A stretch of 64,000 nt of DNA from Staphylococcus sp. ACRSN (GCF_022346615.1 NZ_JAKRNS010000003.1:1-64000), one strand, 5' to 3'. Positions 46,427 through 58,740 are shown, counted from the stretch's first letter. The notes: a model not told the origin generated them from the sequence alone. Numbers and translations: made by a program.

Positions 46427-47887
46427 ATGAAAATAGCAATAATAGGAATGGGAACTGCCGGTGTCACCGTTTTAAAGGAGTTAGCAAAATCAGATAAATT
46501 TCAAGAAATGCATATTGATGCATATGATAATCCGATAAATATGGGGCAAGGTGTGCCTTTTCAAAATGATAGTGACCAATTACTTATCAATTTACCGGCA
46601 GCTCAAATGTCGTTGAATTTGGAAAATAGACATGAATTTGTAGATTGGTACCAACAGCAATCTACATTTAAATTTTCAAATCCAGAATACTTACCGAGAT
46701 TTATCTTTGGACATTACATGAAGGCGTATTTAGATGAAATTAATAACAGAAATAGAAATGTAACATTAATTAAAGAGGCAGTTTCTGAAGTGTTTATTGA
46801 ATCAAAGATAGGTCAAACAGATGTGACATACCATGTTTGTACATCTTATGATATGGAGCGATGTAAATCATATGACGTTGTCTTTTTAACGATAGGTACT
46901 TTATCTTATCATGATCCTTATCAATTGAAAGGTACTCCAGGTTATATTCATACACCTTATCCAACGTATAATACATTAAATAATGTTAAAGACACAGATC
47001 AAATTGCCATTATGGGAACAGGATTAGCGAGTTTAGATGTTATAAGGTATGTTACTGACCATCATAATAATTTTCCTATAGTAGTAACTAGTAGAAAAGG
47101 ACATTTACCAAGTGTAAGAGGTGAAATGCCTGATATTACATTTAAATATATAACGCCAGAGCGATTTAATAAAATTAAAGAGAAAAATTTTGGTAATGTT
47201 CCATTAGATGATGCAATAGCTTTATTTTTAAAAGAATGTGCGTTGTTCGAATTGCCTGTGGAGAACTTGGTAAATAGAAAAAAAGGAAATCCAATCGAAG
47301 ATTTAAAATATGATCTTGAACATTCTGAAACATTAGGAAAATTTCAAAGCATATTAGAATTAATTAAAGAAAATTTAAATTGGATTTGGAATAGTTTTAA
47401 TAGAAATGATCAAAAAGTATTTTTACAAAAATATCAGCCAATTCTTAAAGCAAATTCTAATCCTATGCCACCGAGAACAGCAAAATTATTGATTGAATAT
47501 ATAGAACAAGGATTAGTACAAATACGTGATGGTTTAGAAAATGTTAACTATGAAAATAATAAGTATCATTTTGTGTTTGAAAATCAGACACTTGATACGT
47601 TTGATATAGTAATAAACGCGACTGGATCTAAAACACAACTGAAAGATTTAGATAGTGATGATCAACTAGTTGTAAATATGGAGAATAGACAGGTAGTACA
47701 AGCACACCCTTTAGGTGGTATACAAATAATTGCAGAAACGAATCAAGTCATTAGTCCGAGATATGGTACGCTAGATAACATGTTTGCATTAGGTCAATTA
47801 ACAAATGGTATAAACCAATCAAGAAACGGTGTGACAATGATTGTTAAACAAGCAACAGACATCGTAAATAGACTGTTAGAAAAATAA
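46427..47887 (+). CDS. FAD/NAD(P)-binding protein (FAD-NAD(P) domain family)
   Basis: A 486-aa protein with an N-terminal dinucleotide fold (IAIIGMGTAGVTVLKEL), PFQNDSDQLLINLPAAQMSL and a second nucleotide site (IAIMGTGLASLDVIRYV). The C-terminal end HPLGGIQIIAET and GTLDNMFALGQLTNG is flavoprotein-like. Family members act as hydroxylases or monooxygenase-like oxidoreductases with unknown substrates. GGAGG lies 6 bases before the ATG at 46427. It is divergent from the osmoprotectant lipoprotein. Confidence 0.78.
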   Translation: MKIAIIGMGTAGVTVLKELAKSDKFQEMHIDAYDNPINMGQGVPFQNDSDQLLINLPAAQMSLNLENRHEFVDWYQQQSTFKFSNPEYLPRFIFGHYMKAYLDEINNRNRNVTLIKEAVSEVFIESKIGQTDVTYHVCTSYDMERCKSYDVVFLTIGTLSYHDPYQLKGTPGYIHTPYPTYNTLNNVKDTDQIAIMGTGLASLDVIRYVTDHHNNFPIVVTSRKGHLPSVRGEMPDITFKYITPERFNKIKEKNFGNVPLDDAIALFLKECALFELPVENLVNRKKGNPIEDLKYDLEHSETLGKFQSILELIKENLNWIWNSFNRNDQKVFLQKYQPILKANSNPMPPRTAKLLIEYIEQGLVQIRDGLENVNYENNKYHFVFENQTLDTFDIVINATGSKTQLKDLDSDDQLVVNMENRQVVQAHPLGGIQIIAETNQVISPRYGTLDNMFALGQLTNGINQSRNGVTMIVKQATDIVNRLLEK

Positions 47888-48058
47888 TTCAAGATAAAAA
47901 TTAACCGATACTATACTTTAATTTAATAAATGAAAGTATAAAATTTCAAATAAATTCTCTTTATCATATAAATAGAGGGAAACGTTGTTGCGAAAGGATT
48001 TATTAAAGGTTTAAAAAGAAAAAATAATAAAAAATAAAACCGACTTAAGTAATAAGAA

Positions 48059-48087
48059 TTGTTATTTCTAAATGATTGTAGTATTAT
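48059..48087 (+). promoter_or_regulatory. Candidate promoter of the rib operon
   Basis: TTGTTA at 48059-48064 and TATTAT at 48082-48087 with a 17-base spacer; the start would fall about 50 bases before the riboswitch. Confidence 0.5.
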
Positions 48088-48142
48088 ATTCTTGTAACTT
48101 AATTAAGGTTACTTGACTCAAACATCAATTTACAATTTCATA

Positions 48143-48272
48143 TATTCTTTCGGGGCAGGGTGAAATTCCCAACCGGCAGTAAATTAAGCCTGCGACCTAC
48201 ATTTGTAATCAAATGTAGCTGATCTAGTGAAAATCTAGAGCCGACAGTAAAGTCTGGATGGGAGAAAGAATA
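48143..48272 (+). promoter_or_regulatory. FMN riboswitch (RFN element)
   Basis: P1 pairs TATTCTTTC (48143-48151) with GAAAGAATA (48264-48272). The conserved segments GGGGCAGGGTGAAATTCCC, ACCGGCAGT, GCCTGCGACC, TGATCTAGTG and GCCGACAGTAAAGTCTGGATG are all present. It controls ribD-ribE-ribBA-ribH. Confidence 0.97.
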
Positions 48273-48383
48273 ACGTATAACTATAAAGGCACTAAAATTA
48301 GTGTTTATTTAGCATTCACTTATATCATTAATTGGATAAGTGTATTTAAAACTAAGTATATAATGTTATAACGCATAAATCCC

Positions 48384-48418
48384 ACACCTGAAATTTATTT
48401 ATTTCAGGTGTTTTTTTA
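48384..48418 (+). terminator. Riboswitch-controlled terminator
   Basis: A 10-bp stem CACCTGAAAT / ATTTCAGGTG with seven T lies 110 bases after the aptamer, just ahead of the ribD ribosome site. Confidence 0.9.
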
Positions 48419-48437
48419 TTTTTTAGAGGTGATTATA

Positions 48438-49481
48438 TTGAGTCAATATTTAAATTATGCTATTGAATTAGCGAAAATGGTAGATGGACAAACTGGTTTA
48501 AATCCACCTGTTGGAGCTGTTGTTGTAAACCGTGGACGTATTGTAGGATTAGGTGCTCATTTGAAAAAAGGTGATAAACATGCTGAAGTGCAAGCTTTAG
48601 ATATGGCGAAAGATGCAGCCAAAGGCGGTACAATTTATATTTCCTTAGAACCATGTACACATTTTGGTTCAACACCACCATGTGTGAATAAAATCATTGA
48701 ACATGGTTTGAAGAAAGTAGTATATGCTGTTAAAGATACAACATTACCTTCAAATGGGGATGAAATTTTAAATAGTCATGGTATTGAAGTAGAATTCAGA
48801 CCACACAATGAAGCTGAGGCGTTATATAAAGATTTCTTTATTGCCAAAAATGAAGCGATACCGCAAGTTACTGTCAAAGTATCATGTAGTTTAGATGGTA
48901 AACAAGCAACTGATATGGGTGAAAGTAAATGGATAACAAATAAATCAGTTAAACAAGATGTATTTAAATTACGACATCAACACGATGCAGTTTTGACAGG
49001 TAAAGGCACACTTGAAGCTGATAATCCTCAATATACAACACGTATAGAACAAGGAAGAAATCCAATACGAGTAATATTATCTAAATCTGGTCAAATTAAC
49101 TTCGATTTAGATATGTTTAACCATCCATCTGAACAGATTTGGATTTATACAGAAAATGACAATTTAGTTAGTAATATTGATCGAGTAACTGTTATAGCAT
49201 TAACAGACTGTTCAATTAAAAATATTTTAGAAGATTTGTATGAAAAAGGTATTGGTCGATTACTAGTGGAAGCTGGTCCGACTGTAACTTCTTTATTCTT
49301 ACAATCAAATTATATAAATGAACTCATCATATATTATGCCCCGAAATTAATAGGTGGTTCAGGTCGTAATCAATTTTTCCATACCGAAACAGTGGTGGAA
49401 TTGGCCGAAGTACCACAATTTGAAGTTGTTAATTCCGATATGCTTGAGCAAAATATTAAATTAGAATTGCGAAAGAAGTGA
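48438..49481 (+). CDS. ribD: Bifunctional riboflavin deaminase/reductase RibD
   Basis: A 347-aa enzyme carrying out the second and third steps of riboflavin synthesis. The N-terminal deaminase (about 1-145) shows the zinc site in KHAEVQAL and LEPCTHFGSTPPC; the C-terminal reductase (about 146-347) contains LTGKGTLEADNP and LLVEAGPTVTS. The start is TTG at 48438 with AGAGGTG 7 bases upstream; the ATG at 48408 lies inside the riboswitch terminator and would be unusable. First gene of the FMN-controlled operon. Confidence 0.94.
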   Translation: MSQYLNYAIELAKMVDGQTGLNPPVGAVVVNRGRIVGLGAHLKKGDKHAEVQALDMAKDAAKGGTIYISLEPCTHFGSTPPCVNKIIEHGLKKVVYAVKDTTLPSNGDEILNSHGIEVEFRPHNEAEALYKDFFIAKNEAIPQVTVKVSCSLDGKQATDMGESKWITNKSVKQDVFKLRHQHDAVLTGKGTLEADNPQYTTRIEQGRNPIRVILSKSGQINFDLDMFNHPSEQIWIYTENDNLVSNIDRVTVIALTDCSIKNILEDLYEKGIGRLLVEAGPTVTSLFLQSNYINELIIYYAPKLIGGSGRNQFFHTETVVELAEVPQFEVVNSDMLEQNIKLELRKK

Positions 49482-49488
49482 AATCAAT

Positions 49489-50124
49489 ATGTTTACTGGA
49501 ATCGTTGAAGAAGTAGGAACAATAAATAAAATAACGACACAACAATCCATAGTTAACTTAACAATTGGTTGTCAGACAATATTATCAGATATGCATATCG
49601 GTGATTCTATAAGCGTAAATGGTGCGTGTTTGACAGTAGTTGAATTTGATAGTCATTCATTTTCAGTGCAAGTTATAAAAGGAACTGAAAATAAAACGTA
49701 TTTAAATCAATTAAAGCAATCTCAGGAAGTTAACTTAGAAAGAGCGATGAGTGGGCAAGGTCGATTTGGTGGACATTTTGTTTTAGGCCATGTCGATGAA
49801 GTTGCTAAAATAACGAGAATAAAGGCTTCTGATAATTCTAAAATTGTTACTATCAAACCTAACTCGACACATTTAATAAAGCAAATGGTTCAGCAGGGTT
49901 CAATTACAATTGATGGTGTTAGTTTGACAATTTTTAAATTAAAAGACTCTGAATTTGATATTCATCTTATTCCTGAGACTAGAAAATCAACGATATTGAA
50001 TGATAAACGTGTTGGTGATCCAGTACACATAGAGACGGACATGCTATTTAAATATGTTGAAAGAATTATAGAAACAACTGATTCAGGTTTAACATCCGAT
50101 AAACTCAAAGCGTTTGGATTCTAG
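49489..50124 (+). CDS. ribE: Riboflavin synthase alpha chain
   Basis: A 211-aa enzyme that dismutates two lumazine molecules into riboflavin. It shows the expected internal duplication: MFTGIVEEVG and ISVNGACLTV in the first half, GGHFVLGHVDEVA and ITIDGVSLTI in the second. It starts 8 bases after the ribD stop. Confidence 0.95.
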   Translation: MFTGIVEEVGTINKITTQQSIVNLTIGCQTILSDMHIGDSISVNGACLTVVEFDSHSFSVQVIKGTENKTYLNQLKQSQEVNLERAMSGQGRFGGHFVLGHVDEVAKITRIKASDNSKIVTIKPNSTHLIKQMVQQGSITIDGVSLTIFKLKDSEFDIHLIPETRKSTILNDKRVGDPVHIETDMLFKYVERIIETTDSGLTSDKLKAFGF

Positions 50125-50137
50125 GAGGGGCTTATAT

Positions 50138-51319
50138 ATGAAATTAGATAAAATAGATGATGCACTTAAAGCGTTGAAAAATGGTGAAAGTATCATAGTT
50201 GTCGATGATGAGAATAGAGAGAATGAAGGCGACTTGGTTGCTGTTACACAGTGGATGGATGATAATACCGTTAATTTTATGGCAACGTATGGTAGAGGTT
50301 TAATTTGTGCACCAATCAGCAAACAAATTGCCGATAAATTACATTTAATGCCAATGGTTAATCACAATTCGGATATTTATGGTACGCAATTTACAGTAAG
50401 TGTTGATCATATCTCTACAACAACAGGAATTAGTGCAGCTGAAAGAATGCTAACTGCTAGAGCATTAATAGATGATGATGCACAGCCATCTGATTTTAAT
50501 CAACCGGGTCATTTATTCCCATTGATTGCACAAGATAATGGTGTATTAGCTAGAAGAGGTCATACTGAAGCTTCGGTAGATCTTGCGAAACTTACAGGTG
50601 CAAAACCAGCAGCATTAATCTGTGAAATAATGAACGATGACGGTACAATGGCAAAAGGTAGTGAGTTAGAAGCATTTAAAGCACAACATCAACTTGTAAT
50701 GATTTCGATTGAAGACTTAGAAAATTACCGTAAAAAGAGTGATGCTTCAATTGAAGCAAAAGCAAAAGTTAAAATGCCTACACCATTTGGTGATTTTGAT
50801 ATGTATGGGTTTACTACGAATCACAATGATGAAGAACTCGTTGCAATCGTAAGTGGTGAAATTAGATCAACAGAGAATGTTCGTATTCACTCTTCATGTG
50901 TGACGGGAGATATTTTTCATAGTCAGAGATGTGATTGTGGAGAGCAACTTGAAGCTTCTATGAAATATATAAACGAACACGGTGGAGTAATCTTGTATTT
51001 ACCTCAAGAAGGTAGAGGAATAGGATTGATTAATAAATTAAAAGCTTATGAATTAATAGAACAAGGTTATGATACTGTAACAGCCAATATTGCGTTAGGA
51101 TTTGAAGAAGATTTAAGAGATTATCAAGACGCTGCACATATATTGAAATACTTTGGAATTGATGAAGTCAATTTATTGAGCAATAATCCTAAGAAGTTTG
51201 AAAGTTTACAAAATTATGGTGTGAATATTGCGAAGCGAATTGAACTAGTTGTTCCAACGAATAAATATAATAAAGATTATATGGATACAAAAAAAATAAA
51301 AATGGGTCATTTAATATAG
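50138..51319 (+). CDS. ribBA: Bifunctional DHBP synthase / GTP cyclohydrolase II
   Basis: A 393-aa enzyme supplying both precursors of riboflavin. The N-terminal DHBP synthase (about 1-200) has VVDDENRENEGDLVA and RRGHTEASVDL; the C-terminal GTP cyclohydrolase II (about 205-393) has the zinc site CVTGDIFHSQRCDCGEQ and LYLPQEGRGIGL. AGGAGGGG lies about 8 bases before the ATG at 50138. A longer frame from 50114 overlaps the ribosome site and ribE. Confidence 0.95.
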   Translation: MKLDKIDDALKALKNGESIIVVDDENRENEGDLVAVTQWMDDNTVNFMATYGRGLICAPISKQIADKLHLMPMVNHNSDIYGTQFTVSVDHISTTTGISAAERMLTARALIDDDAQPSDFNQPGHLFPLIAQDNGVLARRGHTEASVDLAKLTGAKPAALICEIMNDDGTMAKGSELEAFKAQHQLVMISIEDLENYRKKSDASIEAKAKVKMPTPFGDFDMYGFTTNHNDEELVAIVSGEIRSTENVRIHSSCVTGDIFHSQRCDCGEQLEASMKYINEHGGVILYLPQEGRGIGLINKLKAYELIEQGYDTVTANIALGFEEDLRDYQDAAHILKYFGIDEVNLLSNNPKKFESLQNYGVNIAKRIELVVPTNKYNKDYMDTKKIKMGHLI

Positions 51320-51331
51320 GAGGAAAAAATC

Positions 51332-51793
51332 ATGAATTTTGAAGGTAAATTAATAGGTTCGGATTTAAAAGTTGCTGTAGTGGTAAGTAGATTTAATGAT
51401 TTTATTACAAACCGTTTATTAGATGGTGCGAAGGATACATTAGTGCGACATGAAGTTCCTGAAGAAAATATCGATGTTGCATATGTACCAGGTGCATTTG
51501 AAATACCTCTTGTTGCTAAAAAATTAGCTCAAAAAAATGAATACGATGCTGTAATTACATTAGGATGCGTTATTAGAGGAGCAACTACTCATTATGATTA
51601 TGTATGTAATGAAGTTGCAAAAGGTGTATCAAAGGCAAATGATGCATCTGATACGCCAGTTATTTTTGGTATTGTAACAACAGAAAATATTGAACAAGCA
51701 GTTGAGCGTGCCGGCACTAAAGCAGGTAATAAAGGTTCAGAAGCGGCTGTTAGTGCAATCGAAATGGCCAACTTATTAAAAGAGTTAAAATAG
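51332..51793 (+). CDS. ribH: 6,7-Dimethyl-8-ribityllumazine synthase
   Basis: A 153-aa enzyme that condenses the RibBA and RibD products; it usually forms large capsids. Motifs are [26 protein letters not shown] and [23 protein letters not shown] precedes the ATG, 12 bases after ribBA. Last gene of the operon. Confidence 0.96.
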   Translation: MNFEGKLIGSDLKVAVVVSRFNDFITNRLLDGAKDTLVRHEVPEENIDVAYVPGAFEIPLVAKKLAQKNEYDAVITLGCVIRGATTHYDYVCNEVAKGVSKANDASDTPVIFGIVTTENIEQAVERAGTKAGNKGSEAAVSAIEMANLLKELK

Positions 51794-51888
51794 GCTTCAA
51801 TCGGTAGTAAAGTATTTTAAGAACTAACAAATGTGTATATAAGTGATAGTATTCTGTGATTGATATAAATTACTGTCTTATAAAATAT

Positions 51889-51935
51889 TAAAAAGGATTA
51901 AACGGATGTATATCCGTTTAATCCTTTTTTTACTC
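51889..51935. terminator. Bidirectional terminator between ribH and putA
   Basis: A long perfect stem (AAAAAGGATTAAACGGAT and its complement) with a T run; it serves both convergent genes. Confidence 0.93.
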
Positions 51936-51952
51936 GATACGATTATTATAAT

Positions 51953-52954
51953 TTATTTAGATGAAAATTTTTTAATCAAAGCAACTGTCGTACCTAGAGC
52001 TGCAACACATGCAGTAACCAAACCGGCTTTTTTAAGCATAGCAGGCTTCGTGAATTCTTTAAACATCAAATTAAGGTTTTGAGGTCTTTCTGCCAAACGT
52101 CTCATAAAATAACCAAACCAGTCATTGCCATATGGTACATATATACAGAAATTATAACCATCTTTTGTAATTTCTTCAGCCAAGTCAGTTCTAAATCCAT
52201 AAAGCATTTGGAATTCATATCTATGTTTTGGTATATTATTATCTTTTATAAATTGTAGGATATGTGTAATAACACGATCATCATGTGTCGCAATTGATGT
52301 AACATTCTTAGCCGTCAACAATCTTTTCTTGATTAGACGTATGTAGTTCTCATCAATTTCTTCTTTCGTTTGAAATGCAATGTTATCTGCTTCTTTATAA
52401 GCACCTTTTACCATTCTTAATCTCAGTTCTGGATATTTATCTACAAGTGCATCAGCTTTATATAAATATGCCTGGATAACAGTACCAACATTTTTAAATT
52501 CGCCCTTTAATCTGTCTAACACTTGTGTGATATCGAATAGACTATCATACTTTTCAGTATCAATATTAATATGCATATTATTAAACTCATTTGCTTTTAA
52601 TAATATTTCACGTAAATTACGATAAGCTAAATCTATATCAAACTCTGAACCTAATTGGCTCAATTTAATAGACATATGTCCATTTAAGTTATGATTATTA
52701 ATTGCATACATAACTTCTAATATTTGATCTTTAGCTTGTATCGCTTCGCCTTCGGTGTCGACAAATTCACCTAAACAATCAACAGTTACTGTAATTCCTT
52801 TACCGTTTAAACGTTCAATTGTGTCCAACAAAGCAGGTATTGTATTACCAGCTACAACTTTATTAGCTCCTAACATTGGTCCGATTTCTTTTGCTGCATT
52901 ATTTAATAAAGTATTGTTAGATAGTCCTATAAAAAAATTTTTCACAATTGGCAT
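51953..52954 (-). CDS. putA: Proline dehydrogenase (monofunctional)
   Basis: A 333-aa FAD-dependent TIM-barrel enzyme oxidising proline to pyrroline-5-carboxylate. Family motifs are HMSIKLSQLGSEFD, VKGAYKEADNIAFQ, YEFQMLYGFRTD and the substrate site YVPYGNDWFGYFMRRLAERP. GGGAGG lies 7 bases before the ATG at 52954. The final 30 residues include a hydrophobic stretch (GLVTACVAALGTTVALIKKF) that could associate with the membrane, where electrons pass to quinone. Confidence 0.92.
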   Translation of the reverse strand: MPIVKNFFIGLSNNTLLNNAAKEIGPMLGANKVVAGNTIPALLDTIERLNGKGITVTVDCLGEFVDTEGEAIQAKDQILEVMYAINNHNLNGHMSIKLSQLGSEFDIDLAYRNLREILLKANEFNNMHINIDTEKYDSLFDITQVLDRLKGEFKNVGTVIQAYLYKADALVDKYPELRLRMVKGAYKEADNIAFQTKEEIDENYIRLIKKRLLTAKNVTSIATHDDRVITHILQFIKDNNIPKHRYEFQMLYGFRTDLAEEITKDGYNFCIYVPYGNDWFGYFMRRLAERPQNLNLMFKEFTKPAMLKKAGLVTACVAALGTTVALIKKFSSK

Positions 52955-53224
52955 ATTAATTCCTCCCATTCTGCTAATAGCTTACCTTTCTATAATAGTG
53001 TAGCATGAATCAATAGTGAAAGAAATCGTTTACAATAAAATATATTACACTTTATATTTCTTATTGCACTCATAGATTCACAATAGAAGTATTTTTAAAT
53101 ATATAATGAGACAAAAATTAAATCTTTCACGACAAAGCATAGGTTTAAAATGGAAATAGGGCATATAATTTTGATACAATAAATGTAATGATTTGAAATT
53201 TATGTAGAAGGGGAAGTAGCAATT

Positions 53225-54049
53225 ATGTGGAAATGGGAAACAGAAAATGAAGCCAAAGGCGTCATCGTCATCGCTCACAATATGCTTGAACATACAGGTC
53301 GATATGCATATGTTATTACAATGCTTCGACGTAATGGATACCATGTGATTATGGGTGATTTACCTGGTCAAGGCCAAACTTCTCGTTCTAACAAAGGCCA
53401 AATAGAAAACTTTGATGTATACCATGAGCATATACTCGAGTGGATTAGAATTGCGAATGAATATAAGATTCCTACATATGTTTTAGGGGTTGGCTTAGGT
53501 GGTTTAATCATGCTGAATTTACTTGAAAAGGTAGAAGTCCCGATAGAAGGCCTCATGTTGATTTCGCCATTATTAGAATTTAAAAAAGGTAATAAAACTA
53601 GAAAAGATAAAATTATATCAAATGTAGGTAAAATGGCTAAAGATAAGCGTTTTAAAATTGGCATTAAACTTGAAGATTTAACAAGAAATAGTGAAGTCAT
53701 TGAAGAAACCGAAAAAGATCAACTAATGTTACAAAAAGTGACATATAATTGGTATAAACAGATTGTTGATATTATGAAAGAAACTGTGTCACATTTAAAA
53801 GATATTGATCCATTGCCATTATTATTAATGTATGGAGAAGCTGATAAAGTAGCAGATGTATCTGCAATGGAACTTGTCAAGGACAATGTTGCAACGAAAG
53901 AGTTGTATTATAAAGCATGGAAAGGTTTATACCATGAGGTACATAATGAGCCTGAAAGAGATGAAGTTATGAGGTATATCCTAGCTTTTTTAAATAATAG
54001 TGCTAGTAATAATGGTTTTGTAATTCAGGATGAAAATGAACCTTCATAG
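53225..54049 (+). CDS. Monoglyceride-lipase-like alpha/beta hydrolase with Gly in place of Ser
   Basis: A 274-aa protein with lysophospholipase/monoglyceride-lipase architecture: NMLEHTGRYAYVITMLRRNG near residue 19, MGDLPGQGQTSR, an acidic loop MYGEADKVAD and a C-terminal His region LYHEVHNEPERDEV. The nucleophile elbow, normally GHSMGG, reads G88-V-G90-L-G92, so no Ser is present, and the usual HG oxyanion pair is HN. The protein may have lost hydrolysis and gained a binding role. AAGGGGAAG precedes the ATG. Confidence 0.72.
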   Translation: MWKWETENEAKGVIVIAHNMLEHTGRYAYVITMLRRNGYHVIMGDLPGQGQTSRSNKGQIENFDVYHEHILEWIRIANEYKIPTYVLGVGLGGLIMLNLLEKVEVPIEGLMLISPLLEFKKGNKTRKDKIISNVGKMAKDKRFKIGIKLEDLTRNSEVIEETEKDQLMLQKVTYNWYKQIVDIMKETVSHLKDIDPLPLLLMYGEADKVADVSAMELVKDNVATKELYYKAWKGLYHEVHNEPERDEVMRYILAFLNNSASNNGFVIQDENEPS

Positions 54050-54056
54050 TATATAG

Positions 54057-54097
54057 AAAGACACAGAGGACGATTTGTTCTTTGTGTCTTTTTTAAT
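54057..54097 (+). terminator. Intrinsic terminator
   Basis: The stem AAAGACACA / TGTGTCTTT followed by T ends the hydrolase transcript before ldh. Confidence 0.87.
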
Positions 54098-54152
54098 TAT
54101 AAAATACTTGGAATATAACTTTAACTAAGGGTATAAAATTATAATAACTATA

Positions 54153-54170
54153 TTGTGATTGTTTTCACAA
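54153..54170. promoter_or_regulatory. Rex-like operator, upstream copy
   Basis: TTGTGATTGTTTTCACAA matches the Rex consensus TTGTGAAWWWWTTCACAA at 16 of 18 positions. It lies just upstream of the ldh -35 box. Confidence 0.75.
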
Positions 54171-54177
54171 AAAACTA

Positions 54178-54206
54178 TTGCAAAAATTAAAAGTGTTTGA
54201 TATATT
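54178..54206 (+). promoter_or_regulatory. ldh promoter
   Basis: TTGCAA at 54178-54183 and TATATT at 54201-54206 with a 17-base spacer, bracketed by two Rex-like operators. Confidence 0.72.
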
Positions 54207-54210
54207 TATT

Positions 54211-54228
54211 TTGTGAAAAATATCACAT
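54211..54228. promoter_or_regulatory. Rex-like operator, downstream copy
   Basis: TTGTGAAAAATATCACAT matches the Rex consensus at 16 of 18 positions and covers the expected start of transcription, where a bound repressor would block RNA polymerase. Confidence 0.75.
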
Positions 54229-54239
54229 AAAAAATATGA

Positions 54240-55220
<981 letters not shown>

Positions 55221-55365
55221 TTCACCGTTTATATTTAAACTGTAAATAAGATTAATTTTGTTTTAAAATCAATTATTTATATAGAGTAGATTTACTATTC
55301 TAGGGGAATGTGATTTTTCAAGTTAATCTAATATATATCATTTACTATGATTGGGGGAGTACTCT

Positions 55366-55767
55366 ATGGGAAAGACACTTGCCGATAATGTTGATGGTGT
55401 ATTGAGATTAGAATTCGTATTGCAAGACATCAATGATATCTTTAGCAAAGTTCAAAAGCAGTACAAAATGTCTAAAGAAGAAATCTTAATACTTCTTACT
55501 TTATGGAAAGAGGGATCTATGACTTTAAAAGAAATGGATGGATTCGTTCAAATTAAATCATATAAACGTACACGAACATATAATGATTTAGTTGAAAAAG
55601 CGTGGATTATTAAAGAAAGACCACAAAACGATGAACGAACTGTTATCATTCATTTTAACGAGGACCTAAAAGATCAAAGGGAAGATCTTTTAGCATTCTT
55701 TAAAGAAGAAATTGATTCAAAATCATCAAGCATGCAAAACAGTCTTAAATCTATTTTAAATTTATAG
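55366..55767 (+). CDS. rot: SarA-family regulator Rot
   Basis: A 133-aa winged-helix regulator of the SarA/MarR family, the same length as S. aureus Rot. [34 protein letters not shown] and the wing [14 protein letters not shown] are strongly Rot-like, while the N and C termini differ. The ATG at 55366 follows GGGGGAG by 6 bases; the upstream TTG start would include that site. In S. aureus Rot represses toxins and is held back by RNAIII; the target genes in this species may differ. Confidence 0.9.
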   Translation: MGKTLADNVDGVLRLEFVLQDINDIFSKVQKQYKMSKEEILILLTLWKEGSMTLKEMDGFVQIKSYKRTRTYNDLVEKAWIIKERPQNDERTVIIHFNEDLKDQREDLLAFFKEEIDSKSSSMQNSLKSILNL

Positions 55768-55879
55768 GGAACGTTAAAGCTTTGTGAAAATATTTTACTT
55801 ATGCTTTATCCTGAAAGTATGATTAGAATTTAAAATGCTTGTATTTATGAGCTAATTCAATTCGGTCGATACTACCTAA

Positions 55880-55926
55880 AAAGAAGCAGGCTAAGTCACA
55901 TTTATGACTTAGCCTGCTTCTTTATT
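55880..55926. terminator. Strong bidirectional terminator
   Basis: A 19-bp perfect stem (AAAGAAGCAGGCTAAGTCA and its complement), between the convergent rot and mnmM genes. Confidence 0.93.
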
Positions 55927-55947
55927 ATAATCGGAAATGACTACTGT

Positions 55948-57458
<1,511 letters not shown>

Positions 57459-57564
57459 AAGACATTTTCCTTTCTAAATTCATTCTAGTTAAAGATTTTA
57501 ACATATTTTAATGCTATAGTGTTTAGAGTGAATTGAGAAAATTTAAAAGAGAGGAGCCTTTTAA

Positions 57565-58740
57565 ATGAAAATGCCTAAATCAGTTTGGTGGTTAGTTATA
57601 GGAATGGCATTAAATATAACTGGCTCAAGTTTCCTTTGGCCTTTAAATACGATATATATGAATGATGTGTTACACAAGAGTTTAACCATGGCTGGTTTAG
57701 TGTTAATGGTAAATTCAATAGGAATGGTTATAGGTAATTTATTAGGCGGAACAATGTTCGACAAACTTGGTGGATATCGTACAATCATGATAGGTACGAC
57801 AATTTGTTTAATAAGTACAATATTATTAAATTTTTATCATGGTTGGCCTTGGTATGCAATATGGCTAGTTGCATTAGGATTTGGCGGTGGTATGATTGTT
57901 CCAGCGATTTATGCAATGGCTGGTGCAGTATGGCCGAATGGTGGTAGACAGACCTTCAATGCAATCTATTTAGCTCAAAATTTAGGCGTAGCGATTGGTG
58001 CAGCTTCTGGTGGTTTTGTCGCTGAATTGAGTTTTAATTATATATTTATTGCAAATTTACTAATGTATGTGCTTTTTGCAATTGTAGCTACAACTCAATT
58101 TAATTTAAAATTGGATGTTAAGGTAAAATCTAGTGAAGCATTAAGTTTGTTTTCAAAATCTTATAGGTTATATTTTAAAGCATTGATTGCTTTGTGTGTT
58201 TTATTTTCCATATGCTGGGTTGCATATATACAGTGGGAGAGTACGATTGCTTCATTTACGCAAAATCTGAATATTTCAATGGGGCAGTATAGTTTGTTAT
58301 GGACTGTAAATGGTATTTTAATTCTTGTAGCACAACCATTGATATATCCACTTATTAGATTGATGAAGGAGAATATAAGGCGACAAATGTTTGTGGGCGT
58401 TTGTATTTTTATTGTGTCATTTTTCGTGACAAGTTTTGCAGAACAATTTTCAATCTTTATGATAGGCATGGTGATATTAACTATAGGTGAAATGTTTGTA
58501 TGGCCTGCTGTCCCTGCAATCGCCAATAGCTTAGCACCAGATGGTAAAGCGGGTTCATTTCAAGGTTATGTGAATTCTGCAGCAACTATTGGAAAAGCAA
58601 TTGGACCATTACTGGGTGGCATGATTGTGGATTTATATGGAATGCAAAAAATGTTTCTAAGTATGATACTACTCTTGTTATTTGCGATAATTTGTATATT
58701 TGTACTTAACTATTACTTAAATAAAATTAAGGCACAATAA
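57565..58740 (+). CDS. Major facilitator superfamily transporter (YttB-like)
   Basis: A 391-aa protein with about 12 hydrophobic segments. The loop-2/3 signature appears as GNLLGGTMFDKLGGYRTIMIG, the standard MFS motif A. The substrate cannot be read from sequence; the family includes drug and sugar exporters. GAGGAG precedes the ATG. It lies beside leuS and divergent from mnmL. Confidence 0.85.
   Translation: MKMPKSVWWLVIGMALNITGSSFLWPLNTIYMNDVLHKSLTMAGLVLMVNSIGMVIGNLLGGTMFDKLGGYRTIMIGTTICLISTILLNFYHGWPWYAIWLVALGFGGGMIVPAIYAMAGAVWPNGGRQTFNAIYLAQNLGVAIGAASGGFVAELSFNYIFIANLLMYVLFAIVATTQFNLKLDVKVKSSEALSLFSKSYRLYFKALIALCVLFSICWVAYIQWESTIASFTQNLNISMGQYSLLWTVNGILILVAQPLIYPLIRLMKENIRRQMFVGVCIFIVSFFVTSFAEQFSIFMIGMVILTIGEMFVWPAVPAIANSLAPDGKAGSFQGYVNSAATIGKAIGPLLGGMIVDLYGMQKMFLSMILLLLFAIICIFVLNYYLNKIKAQ

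Larger units (their letters stand above)
47888..48437. other. Leader region of the riboflavin operon
   Basis: It holds a candidate promoter (48059-48087), the FMN riboswitch (48143-48272) and its terminator (48385-48418). The first 170 bases show nothing else. Confidence 0.7.

Noticed and set aside
47960-48040. Possible small basic peptide (VAKGFIKGLKRKNNKK) before the rib leader
   Set aside because: The frame has no ATG, GTG or TTG start codon after its upstream stop, so no phenol-soluble-modulin-like gene can be supported.
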